Origin: Candidatus Bathyarchaeota archaeon
GTDB taxonomy: Archaea; Thermoproteota; Bathyarchaeia; Bathyarchaeales; WAQA01
NCBI GenBank assembly: GCA_015520475.1
Contig: WAQA01000045.1
Coordinates: 1-20,535 of the forward strand
Direction: 5' to 3'
Length of the DNA: 20,535 nt
Position 1 is the first letter of the stretch. Each line of letters starts with the position of its first letter. Of the stretch, positions 14,802-20,535 are shown piece by piece. Under the pieces are notes generated by a model. The model made no database searches and was not told the DNA's origin. It worked only from the letters and a program-made list of their open reading frames with translations. Made by a program: the position numbers and the translations under genes.

Positions 14802-16712
14802 GTGGCTTCCATGAATAAGACAGAGATTCGGAGAACACTATTAGAGTATATACCGAAAGAGGCTGAGATAACAAGGATAGAATTTGAGGGGCCCTCCCTA
14901 GCAATCTACACCAAGAAGCCGGAGATACTCATAGAGCAGAGGCATATAGTTGCAGATATCGTTAATATGATCAGGAAGAGAATTGTTGTTCGTTCAGATC
15001 CGTCTGTCCGTCTATCCGAAGAGGAGAGTAAAAGGATAATCAAGGAGCTTGTTCCTAAAGAGGCTGAGATAACAAATATCAACTTCGATCCAAGTCTAGG
15101 AGAAGTTATAATAGAGGCTAAGAAGCCCGGATTAGTCATAGGGAAGAATGGAGCTGTCCTCCAGACTATAATTCAGCAGACCCGTTGGAGACCTAAGATT
15201 ATACGGAGTCCTCCGATACCCTCTAAGATAATGGCCCATATAACATATTTTCTTCATTCAGAGAGTAAAGAGAGGGAGAGAATTCTTAGGACGACTGGTG
15301 AGAGAATATTCCGTCCTCTCATATATGGGCTTGGAGATGTACGGATCACCATGCTTGGAGGTGCACAGCAGGTTGGCCGATCAGCTATATTGCTTCAGAC
15401 AAGGGAGAGCCAAGTTCTTCTGGACTGTGGAATAAACCCCGGCGCAATCAATCCTCTTGAGGCCTTTCCAAGATTGGATGTTACGCAGTTCGACTTGGAC
15501 ATGCTGGATGCTGTAATAATAAGTCATGCCCATCTTGATCACTGCGGTTTACTTCCTTTTCTTTACAAGTACGGATATGATGGGCCGACGTACTGTTCAG
15601 TTCCAACTTTAAGCCTTATGACTCTTCTCCAACTTGACTATCTGGATGTTCTTGCAAAGCAGGGTGTTACACCGCCGTATGATCAGAGAGATATACGGGA
15701 GACAGTTCTCCATACAATTCCTTTACGATATGGGGTTGTAACTGATATAGCCCCAGATATACGTTTGACTCTGCATAATGCAGGGCATATCCTCGGCTCC
15801 TCAATAATTCACTTGCATATTGGAGAGGGCCTCCACAATATCGTCTATACCGGGGACTATAAGTATGGAAAGACTCAGCTTCTTGAGTCGGCATCAACGG
15901 AATTTCCAAGGGTTGAAACTGTGATAACAGAGAGCACTTATGGGGGGCCGGGAGACATTATGCCCTCAAGAACAGAAGCGGAGGAGCAGCTCATAGCAAC
16001 GATAAATAAGACTCTAGAGAGAGGTGGGAAAGTTCTGATTCCAGTGCAGGCTGTTGGTAGATCACAGGAGATAATGCTTGTCATTGACAAGTATATGAGA
16101 CAGGGAAAACTGAAGGAGGTACCTGTCTTCATTGAAGGGATGTTATCAGATGCAACTGCAATTCATACGGCGCATCCGGAATATCTATCGAAGGAGGTTA
16201 GGAACAGCATTCTTCACGAGGGAGTTAATCCTTTCCAATCAGAATACTTTACGATAGTTGAGCATCCAAGTGCTAGGGAGGAGGTGATTGACGGCGGAGA
16301 ATGTATTATAATGGCTACATCCGGCATGCTTGAGGGTGGACCTATAACTGAATACTTTAAGCATTTGGCTTCGGATCCACGTAATGCAGTGACGTTTGTG
16401 AGCTATCAGATTGAAGGAACCTTAGGCCGCAGATTACAGAAGGGCCTCAGAGAGGTGCAGATAATGAATAGTGATGGGAAGATAGAGGTTATAAAGGTTA
16501 ATCTTACAGTGAAGACTATAGAGGGGTTCTCAGGCCATTCAGATAGGAGGCAGATCATAAGTTACATACGGAGAATCTCGCCGAAGCTTGAGAACGTAAT
16601 AGTCTGTCATGGAGAAAAAGAGAAGTGTATGAGCATAGCCGAAGTATTACAGAAAAGATATAAACTTAATGTTCGTGTACCAAACCTTCTGGAGAGTGTG
16701 AGGCTTCGATGA
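14802..16712 (+). CDS. fttA: KH-domain beta-CASP ribonuclease aCPSF1 (FttA)
   Basis: aCPSF1 is the archaeal homologue of the CPSF73 endonuclease and has been shown in methanogens and Thermococcales to act in 3'-end formation and transcription termination. The 636-residue protein has two tandem KH-like domains (about 1-70 and 75-140), visibly duplicated around PKEAEIT, the second with a GLVIGKNG loop (110-117). A metallo-beta-lactamase domain follows with SHAHLDHCG (His242, His244, Asp246, His247), HNAGHILGSS and YTGDYKYG. The beta-CASP insert begins near TESTYGGP, and the C-terminus closes with FSGHSDRRQ and VICHGEKEKC. The start is GTG at 14802 or ATG at 14811; neither has a decisive ribosome binding site. 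It lies downstream of psmB and convergent with sepF, leaving only 24 bases between them. Confidence 0.97.
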   Translation: MASMNKTEIRRTLLEYIPKEAEITRIEFEGPSLAIYTKKPEILIEQRHIVADIVNMIRKRIVVRSDPSVRLSEEESKRIIKELVPKEAEITNINFDPSLGEVIIEAKKPGLVIGKNGAVLQTIIQQTRWRPKIIRSPPIPSKIMAHITYFLHSESKERERILRTTGERIFRPLIYGLGDVRITMLGGAQQVGRSAILLQTRESQVLLDCGINPGAINPLEAFPRLDVTQFDLDMLDAVIISHAHLDHCGLLPFLYKYGYDGPTYCSVPTLSLMTLLQLDYLDVLAKQGVTPPYDQRDIRETVLHTIPLRYGVVTDIAPDIRLTLHNAGHILGSSIIHLHIGEGLHNIVYTGDYKYGKTQLLESASTEFPRVETVITESTYGGPGDIMPSRTEAEEQLIATINKTLERGGKVLIPVQAVGRSQEIMLVIDKYMRQGKLKEVPVFIEGMLSDATAIHTAHPEYLSKEVRNSILHEGVNPFQSEYFTIVEHPSAREEVIDGGECIIMATSGMLEGGPITEYFKHLASDPRNAVTFVSYQIEGTLGRRLQKGLREVQIMNSDGKIEVIKVNLTVKTIEGFSGHSDRRQIISYIRRISPKLENVIVCHGEKEKCMSIAEVLQKRYKLNVRVPNLLESVRLR

Positions 16713-16736
16713 ATTTCTCTAAGCGAACCGTAAATT

Positions 16737-17117
16737 CTATTTCTTATCTTTCCTCCATATCTTGATTGAAGGAGGAGTTAAAACTATCCTTTCTTGACCT
16801 AACCGCGCGATGTCTCCTCCAATAGCCTCTATAAACTGGCATAGGATCTGAACAGCATCATATACTTCGTTGATGCTCTTCTGAGCCAACGGAGTAATCT
16901 TAACTATAAGTATATTTCCAGATCTAACTTCTCCTTTAATGGCTTCAACATCATCAAGGCTTCTAAGGGGTAGAGCCTTCAAATATATGGCTTCTTTATC
17001 TCTATTCCTCTTCTTATCTTCTGATGGGATGGTGTTGACTGCTTGATCACTCATGCCCGACGCTTCCTCTTTTAGAAGTTTATCCCTCCCAAAAATCTTA
17101 TTAAGTACACGAATCAT
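16737..17117 (-). CDS. sepF: Cell division protein SepF
   Basis: SepF is the membrane anchor of FtsZ in archaea that lack FtsA. The C-terminal half (about residues 45-125) has the SepF core: IYLKALPLRSLDDVEAIKGE, GNILIVKITPLA, a helix VYDAVQILCQFIEAIGGDIA, and the closing RIVLTPPSIKIW. The N-terminus MIRVLNKIFGRDKLL looks like the amphipathic membrane-targeting helix, followed by a charged flexible linker. I prefer the ATG at 17117 (126 residues) because a perfect GGGAGG lies about six bases upstream, spaced correctly; an ATG at 17135 would add six residues. A box A-like element, GATATATAATTG, lies on the minus strand near 17211-17222. No ftsZ gene is present in the window. Confidence 0.92.
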   Translation of the reverse strand: MIRVLNKIFGRDKLLKEEASGMSDQAVNTIPSEDKKRNRDKEAIYLKALPLRSLDDVEAIKGEVRSGNILIVKITPLAQKSINEVYDAVQILCQFIEAIGGDIARLGQERIVLTPPSIKIWRKDKK

Positions 17118-17135
17118 TTTTCTCCTCCCAGCCAT

Positions 17136-17418
17136 TAAGAACTATCCTTTCCAGCTGGATGCGGTGAAGCCTCCCAAATAATTAACTCCCCTATAAACTA
17201 TTCAAGCCTCAATTATATATCTTCGGTGAGAAAAACCCTTAACTTCAGTTACGGGATAAGTCACACTTAATCTTATACTTCATCTCTTATTCGCTTCTCA
17301 AGTTGCCTGTATCTAGTTCTCAGGAGATCTGAACAGGCCTTCAGAACATGGTGAGGGTTCGATGCGTTAAACGAGAATCTTCCATCTCCAGCTAATGGAG
17401 AGCATAAACTACATTACT
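17136..17418. other. Gap between sepF and the PUA gene
   Basis: The part next to sepF (17136-17230) holds AT-rich box A-like elements on the minus strand (near 17190 and 17211-17222) that probably drive sepF. A run of five T residues on the minus strand at about 17232-17236 could end transcription from the PUA gene. The remainder is the possible gene remnant at 17273-17422. Confidence 0.4.
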
Positions 17419-17422
17419 TCAA
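17273..17422 (-). pseudogene. Possible remnant of a small gene with an early in-frame stop
   Basis: Directly after the PUA gene, its stop overlaps a TTG (TTGA at 17422-17419) preceded by AAGGAG at five bases. The frame reads TTG-AAG-TAA and then stays open for 46 codons to a TAA at 17273-17275. The open part has protein-like content, including GDGRFSFNASNPHHVLKAC and a basic amphipathic C-terminal end LLRTRYRQLEKRIRDEV, but no start codon after the TAA. This suggests a small coupled gene broken by a nonsense change, a sequencing error, or chance. The pattern of a glycine turn, strand and LxxxxxxLLR helix faintly recalls Pcc1-like proteins, but I would not assign it. A TCTCCA/TGGAGA hairpin (17385-17401) lies inside. 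Confidence 0.25.
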
Positions 17423-17916
17423 GATATCTCCTTTATTAGATTCCATATTCTGTCGCTTACATGATGGATATTCACTGCAACCTTCCCCTTCTTTGTTTTC
17501 TTGAGATCCTCCGAGCTTAGTAAGGCTTGGCATATGGCTAATGGTTTATGATGTTTCTCGTCTATAACTAAGACGAGATCATCTTTTCTGAAGTTTCCAA
17601 TGGTTCCTGTAACTCCCGGCGCCATTACGTCGGCGCCGTTGCAGATATGCGGTACAGCGCCCATATCAACTATGATCCTGGGAAGCATATTGAGGATTCT
17701 TTCTGAGATGAGTGATGGTAATAGGTTTTCTCCAGCCTCAATTAGGATGAGATCATTAAACCTGAATATCCTGATGCTTCCTGTTTCTATCACTTCTCCT
17801 TTAGGTTTAGGCTTGAATATGCTCTCATCATCAACATTTATCTTACTGCAGAACCTGCTAATGATCTTCTTTATCTCTCCCCTCTTGAGGAAGTGTCTCC
17901 TAACAACTTTATACAT
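17419..17916 (-). CDS. PUA-domain RNA-binding protein (COG2016, MCT-1/Tma20-like)
   Basis: The protein has an N-terminal domain beginning YKVVRRHFLKRGEIKKI and a C-terminal PUA domain, marked by PRIIVDMGAVPHICNGADVMAPGVTG and DLVLVIDEKHHKPLAICQAL. This is the architecture of archaeal homologues of eukaryotic MCT-1/Tma20, which act in ribosome recycling and re-initiation; the archaeal role is not firmly established. I prefer the ATG at 17916 (165 residues), because the family starts just before the KVxRRH segment and box A-like TTATAAGTTTATAT on the minus strand (about 17941-17954) would put transcription start near 17920-17926. ATG 17931 and TTG 17937 are alternatives adding up to seven residues. 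The gene is divergent from the LSm gene. Confidence 0.9.
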   Translation of the reverse strand: MYKVVRRHFLKRGEIKKIISRFCSKINVDDESIFKPKPKGEVIETGSIRIFRFNDLILIEAGENLLPSLISERILNMLPRIIVDMGAVPHICNGADVMAPGVTGTIGNFRKDDLVLVIDEKHHKPLAICQALLSSEDLKKTKKGKVAVNIHHVSDRIWNLIKEIS

Positions 17917-17937
17917 AAACTTATAATTCATGCGCAA

Positions 17938-18004
17938 GAAATATAAACTTATAACGGCTCTTAAATGGAAAATAGAATATACAAGTTAAAGGAGAAGCTA
18001 AGAT
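17938..18004. promoter_or_regulatory. Divergent promoter, PUA gene and LSm operon
   Basis: This 67-base gap contains AT-rich elements facing both ways: TTATAAGTTTATAT on the minus strand (17941-17954), and CTCTTAAATGG on the plus strand (about 17957-17967). The plus-strand element would start transcription near 17989, next to the Shine-Dalgarno AAAGGAG (17988-17994) of the LSm gene. The two genes may therefore share one compact divergent promoter. Confidence 0.5.
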
Positions 18005-18223
18005 ATGGCTACACAAGTCTTAGAGGAAAGCCTTGGAAAGACGGTATTGATCAGGCTTAGGAGCGGTAAGAGTTTAAGAGGAAAACTTTTAGGCTTTGAT
18101 CAACACTTAAACTTGGTGCTGGAGGAAGCTGAGGATCTAACGGATTCAGAGGACACTAAGAAGCTTGGATTGATAATTGTAAGAGGAGATAATGTTGTGA
18201 TGATATCTCCGCCTCCGAGGTGA
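18005..18223 (+). CDS. LSm/SmAP RNA-binding protein
   Basis: A 72-residue canonical archaeal Sm protein. The Sm1 motif is clear (GKTVLIRLRSGKSLRGKLLG followed by FDQHLNLVLEEAE), with the RNA-contacting Asp-x-His-x-Asn triad DQHLN, and Sm2 is IIVRGDNVVMIS. Archaeal Sm proteins form homo-heptameric rings that bind U-rich RNA; this is family knowledge. The ATG at 18005 has an AAAGGAG ribosome binding site about ten bases upstream. It is followed by L37e after seven bases, a pairing conserved in many archaea, so they are certainly one transcription unit. Confidence 0.97.
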   Translation: MATQVLEESLGKTVLIRLRSGKSLRGKLLGFDQHLNLVLEEAEDLTDSEDTKKLGLIIVRGDNVVMISPPPR

Positions 18224-18230
18224 TCTTGAG

Positions 18231-18419
18231 ATGGGAAAGGGAACACCGTCATTCGGTAAACGTATGGGGAAAACGTTACATATCAGATGTAGGCGATGTG
18301 GCAGGAGATCCTATAATGTAAAGAAGAAGAGATGTGCTGCGTGTGGTTACGGTCAGTCAAAGAGGATTAGGCGGTACTCTTGGCAGACTAAAACCTTGAA
18401 TAGGCAGAGGCTTATATGA
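18231..18419 (+). CDS. rpl37e: Large ribosomal subunit protein eL37 (L37e)
   Basis: A 62-residue, strongly basic zinc-ribbon protein of the large ribosomal subunit. It begins MGKGTPSFGKRMGKTLHIRC, with zinc ligands Cys20, Cys23 (CRRC), Cys35 and Cys38 (CAAC), followed by the RIRRYSWQ motif typical of L37e. The length is normal. It lies seven bases after the LSm gene, with a GAGGTGATCTTGAG segment supplying the ribosome binding site across the LSm stop codon. Confidence 0.97.
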   Translation: MGKGTPSFGKRMGKTLHIRCRRCGRRSYNVKKKRCAACGYGQSKRIRRYSWQTKTLNRQRLI

Positions 18420-18442
18420 GCCGCGGGATGGAACCAAAAGAT

Positions 18443-18487
18443 TTTTTAAATTCGAAGGGAGGATAAAAGGGAGGAGCGAGGTTGAAG
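18443..18487 (+). promoter_or_regulatory. Internal promoter and ribosome binding site of rps10
   Basis: TTTTTTAAAT (18442-18451) in the 69-base gap after L37e is a good box A candidate that would start transcription near 18473. Purine-rich stretches GGGAGGAGCGAGG (about 18470-18482) follow, with the last GAGG seven bases before the ATG at 18489. S10 may thus be transcribed independently of LSm-L37e. Confidence 0.45.
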
Positions 18488-18488
18488 C

Positions 18489-18797
18489 ATGGTTAGAAAA
18501 GCCCGTATAAGGCTGGCGAGTACAGACTATAAGAAGCTTGAGGAAGTATGTAGGGAGCTGAAGGCTATATCGGAGCGGACAGGCGTTAAGATGAAGGGGC
18601 CGATTCCGCTGCCAACTAAAAGGTTACGTGTGCCTGTGCGGAAGTCTCCATGTGGGGAGGGAACAGCTACATGGGATCGATGGGAGCTGAGAATCCATAA
18701 AAGACTGATCGATATAGATGCTGAAGAGAGGGTTATGAGGAGGATAATGAGGGTTAAGGTTCCTGAGGAAGTATTGATAAGTATAGAGCTTATATAA
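18489..18797 (+). CDS. rps10: Small ribosomal subunit protein uS10
   Basis: This 102-residue protein has the standard S10 length and motifs: KARIRLASTDYKKLEEVCREL at the N-terminus, a loop containing KGPIPLPTKRLRVPVRKSPCG, then WELRIHKRLIDIDAEERVMR and the closing VPEEVLISIEL. It is a component of the 30S head. In many archaea rps10 follows the gene for elongation factor 1-alpha; here it follows L37e instead. It is convergent with dtdA, with a 25-base gap. Confidence 0.97.
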   Translation: MVRKARIRLASTDYKKLEEVCRELKAISERTGVKMKGPIPLPTKRLRVPVRKSPCGEGTATWDRWELRIHKRLIDIDAEERVMRRIMRVKVPEEVLISIELI

Positions 18798-18822
18798 GCC
18801 GAAGTTAACCTGCAAAATACTT

Positions 18823-19644
18823 CTATACTCTCTTAACTTGAACTTTAAGTTTCTCCAATACTGGAAGTATCCTGTTTCTATCTGCTCCGCGAAGCCCTTT
18901 CCAGTCAATAAATGCATACTCTACTTTCTCTGCTGTTCTGTTTATAAGATGTAATATCATAGATTCATCCACGTATGGAGCAGCATATTTAGGGATTATA
19001 TGACCGAAGGCTACAGGTCTCTCAACGGCTATTCTCGTAAATTTTCTGCTGTAATGCGGTCCTCCGATGCCTAACGCTGCTGCATCTCTTCTCTCATTGG
19101 CTATAGATGCTATGACGGCTGAGGAGACTGCCTCGGCTGCTTTCATGTTTCTCCATTGCCTAGGAGAGCTGCCTAGCTCAGCGAACATTGAAGGAACGTT
19201 AAGGGATGGCCCGTGATGCGTACATTCATATGAAACCTCAAATTTCAAATTCAATTCTTCCTTTAACTTCATCATCTCCAGTAACGCCGTCTTCATCATG
19301 CATGCTGGGGAGACTGAAACTTTCCTCGGTAAACCGCCGAATTCAGCTTCTCCGGTTAGGTTTCCTGGGGTATGGACGGATAACGTTGGAATCTCGCTTT
19401 TACTGCTATGTCTAGAGATGAAGATTACTGTCTCAACGTTATTGAAAGCCTCCGTTATGAACTGTGCATTTACTAGATCATCCTCAATAAAGACTAGTTT
19501 AGCATCGTGTTCCTTAATCCTCTTAAGATAGACTCTCCTCCCATGAAAGGTTTCCGCGGTCGGTTCAAAATTGTATATTTCGATTAGGCTCTGAGCTATA
19601 TTCCTACTAGCTTCATCCTTTAATGAGGAAACTATCAGAATCAT
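18823..19644 (-). CDS. dtdA: D-aminoacyl-tRNA deacylase, archaeal DtdA type
   Basis: DtdA (GEK1 family, DTD2) hydrolyses D-amino acids from mischarged tRNAs, protecting translation. Family motifs seen are SPACMMKTALLEMM, YECTHHGPSLNVPSMFAELG, DAAALGIGGPHYSRKFT and the GHIIPKYA segment near the C-terminus. The ATG at 19644 (273 residues) is preferred: it starts the family-like MILIVSSLKDEASRNIA and has AAGGA about eight bases upstream. A TTG at 19659 lies upstream in frame but overlaps that ribosome binding site. Box A-like CTTATAG and TATATTT lie at about 19690-19706 on the minus strand. Confidence 0.95.
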   Translation of the reverse strand: MILIVSSLKDEASRNIAQSLIEIYNFEPTAETFHGRRVYLKRIKEHDAKLVFIEDDLVNAQFITEAFNNVETVIFISRHSSKSEIPTLSVHTPGNLTGEAEFGGLPRKVSVSPACMMKTALLEMMKLKEELNLKFEVSYECTHHGPSLNVPSMFAELGSSPRQWRNMKAAEAVSSAVIASIANERRDAAALGIGGPHYSRKFTRIAVERPVAFGHIIPKYAAPYVDESMILHLINRTAEKVEYAFIDWKGLRGADRNRILPVLEKLKVQVKRV

Positions 19645-19659
19645 ACTTCGATCCTTCAA

Positions 19660-19843
19660 TGCGATCCTAACATCTAAGCAGTCACTGGCAAATATACCTT
19701 TCTATAAGATATATCAAATGGCTAAGGTTAGGCTTTAAATTGACATAGAATCCGCACTGCCCTAATATTAGCTGCGTATTGGATATTATGTAATGGAGTT
19801 GATGTATGGCTTATACGTGGTTCATTGGATGTGGCGATGAAAG
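19660..19843. promoter_or_regulatory. Gap between dtdA and the secE cluster
   Basis: The minus strand holds the dtdA promoter (box A-like sequences around 19690-19706). On the plus strand GGCTTTAAATTG (19731-19742) is a further box A candidate, implying transcription from about 19762 toward the secE cluster. A 15-codon frame at 19793-19840 ends just before the ORF at 19844 and is not credible as a gene. No tRNA is present. Confidence 0.35.
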
Positions 19844-20065
19844 ATGTGGGGAGCCCTCTTAAATAGTATCTTGATGAAGGAATATGTAAGCAGTAAACTT
19901 TTTAAGTGTCCTTTCCCTTCGTCTCCTTTAAATGTTCCGTCGATACGTCGCCATATGGCGGAGACAATCATCTCATCGGTTAATCATCTCTTTGAGATGG
20001 GGAACGCCGATGAAGAGATAAAGATACATATGAGAGGTTACAATCATAATTTGAGAAAAGAGTAA
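19844..20065 (+). CDS. Small ORF of unknown function upstream of secE
   Basis: A 73-codon frame ending 14 bases before secE. I recognise no family. The first half (with CPFPSSPLNVPS) looks poorly coding and contains two box A-like elements, CTTTTTAAG (19898-19906) and CCTTTAAATG (19925-19934). The second element lies about 26 bases before an internal ATG at 19955, exactly the spacing for a leaderless message. The real product may therefore be 36 residues: MAETIISSVNHLFEMGNADE and a basic tail with HMRGYNHNLRKE. In many archaea ftsZ occupies this position before secE, and this ORF bears no resemblance to FtsZ. It may also be non-coding leader of the secE-spt5 operon. Confidence 0.35.
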   Translation: MWGALLNSILMKEYVSSKLFKCPFPSSPLNVPSIRRHMAETIISSVNHLFEMGNADEEIKIHMRGYNHNLRKE

Positions 20066-20079
20066 TGTGGGGATGAGAT

Positions 20080-20259
20080 TTGGGGCTCGTATCATTCTTA
20101 AGGTCATGTGTAAGACTGTTAAGGCTCTCTAAGAAGCCTAGCGGAAGCGAGCTTAGCCTCTCAATAAAAGTATGCTTATTGGGAATATTGTTAATAGGGC
20201 TGATAGGTTTCATAATTAGACTTATCTCCTCCTTCACATTGAGTACTCTTGGAGGTTAA
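20080..20259 (+). CDS. secE: Preprotein translocase subunit SecE (Sec61-gamma)
   Basis: A 59-residue protein with the archaeal SecE layout: a short amphipathic N-terminal helix rich in Arg/Leu/Lys (VSFLRSCVRLLRLSKKPS), then a single transmembrane helix of about 22 residues (VCLLGILLIGLIGFIIRLI), ending STLGG. The KKPS segment before the helix is the conserved cytoplasmic hinge. The start is TTG at 20080: a TGA lies in frame at 20074, no ATG or GTG follows, and GGGGATGAG sits just upstream. Its position directly before spt5 is conserved across archaea and supports the call. Confidence 0.9.
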   Translation: MGLVSFLRSCVRLLRLSKKPSGSELSLSIKVCLLGILLIGLIGFIIRLISSFTLSTLGG

Positions 20260-20262
20260 TCT

Positions 20263-20535
20263 GTGGGAACCGAAAAGGAGGAAAGGCCTCAATCAACAGT
20301 CTTTGCTGTAAGAACAACGGTTGGTCAAGAGAGGAATGTAGCTAACCTTATAGCTTCAAGAGTTGAAGTTAATAATCTGCCGATAAGATCAATAATAGTT
20401 CCTGAGGTGCTTAAGGGCTACCTATTCATCGAAGCTGAAGCGCCACATCTCGTTGAAGAAGCAATTGCAGGAATAAAGCATGTTAGATCTAAAGTTCCAG
20501 GGATGATGTCTCTCTCGGAGGTTGAGAGATATATC
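20263..20535 (+). CDS. spt5: Transcription elongation factor Spt5 (NusG-like), partial at window end
   Basis: Only the first 91 codons are in the window; the gene continues beyond it. They form the NGN domain that binds the RNA polymerase clamp and, with Spt4, keeps elongation processive: TVFAVRTTVGQERNVANLIA, then a PEVLKGYLFIEAE strand-helix segment and VRSKVPGMM. The KOW domain expected after about residue 95 is outside the window. The start is GTG at 20263, six bases after a strong GGAGGT (20251-20256) inside the end of secE, so translation of the two is likely coupled. Confidence 0.95.
   Translation, partial: MGTEKEERPQSTVFAVRTTVGQERNVANLIASRVEVNNLPIRSIIVPEVLKGYLFIEAEAPHLVEEAIAGIKHVRSKVPGMMSLSEVERYI

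Noticed and set aside
17351..17400. GGGTTCGATGC resembling a tRNA T-arm
   Set aside because: No acceptor stem, anticodon arm or D-arm can be built around it; the segment reads better as the possible gene remnant.
1..20535. Search for CRISPR arrays, transposons, phage genes, toxin-antitoxin pairs and defence genes
   Set aside because: No regularly spaced direct repeats, transposase or integrase motifs, or defence-type domains were found; all long genes are conserved housekeeping or family-level archaeal genes.

Overview
The window is a contiguous piece of an archaeal chromosome. The gene set is exclusively archaeal or archaeo-eukaryotic: glycerol-1-phosphate dehydrogenase, KH/beta-CASP nuclease aCPSF1, 20S proteasome beta subunit, Kae1 and Bud32 of KEOPS, LSm, L37e, S10 of archaeal type, Sec61-beta, SecE, Spt5, archaeal-type D-aminoacyl-tRNA deacylase, DUF2070 and UPF0179. 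Genes are preceded by AT-rich box A-like TATA elements, often with purine-rich Shine-Dalgarno sequences, and GTG and TTG starts are common. SepF implies FtsZ-based division. A TACK-lineage archaeon, possibly Bathyarchaeia, is my inference; the sequence alone does not prove it.

Layout. 1-352 is gene-free and holds an 11-bp inverted repeat enclosing two further hairpins. 353-3397: a PFK-A phosphofructokinase (minus), divergent from CTP synthase, then Sec61-beta. 3403-6648: a small Sm-like protein (minus), then the DUF2070 membrane protein and a metallophosphoesterase (plus). 6820-10142: a minus-strand cluster running TatD, TIM-barrel isomerase, Kae1, Bud32, the last two overlapping. 10344-12178: a second metallophosphoesterase and an FKBP-type isomerase, separated by a 347-bp gap with very short hydrophobic reading frames. 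12391-13931: G1P dehydrogenase followed by UPF0179 (minus). 14114-16712: proteasome beta then aCPSF1 (plus). 16737-17937: SepF and a PUA-domain protein (minus), with a possible gene remnant between them. 18005-18797: LSm, L37e and S10 (plus). 18823-19644: DtdA (minus). 19844-20535: a small unknown ORF, SecE and the start of Spt5, which is cut by the window edge.

Functionally this is mainly core information processing and housekeeping: translation (S10, L37e, PUA protein, DtdA, KEOPS t6A synthesis), transcription elongation and termination (Spt5, aCPSF1), RNA binding (LSm), protein export (Sec61-beta, SecE), protein folding and turnover (FKBP, proteasome), membrane lipid backbone (G1PDH), glycolysis and CTP supply. 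I see no transposon, prophage, CRISPR array, toxin-antitoxin pair, defence island, tRNA or rRNA. The less ordinary items are the pyrophosphate-type active-site signature of the phosphofructokinase, the conserved His/Asp motifs in DUF2070, the structured element at 176-283, and several short unannotated reading frames coupled to the ends of known genes. None of these by itself shows a new system.
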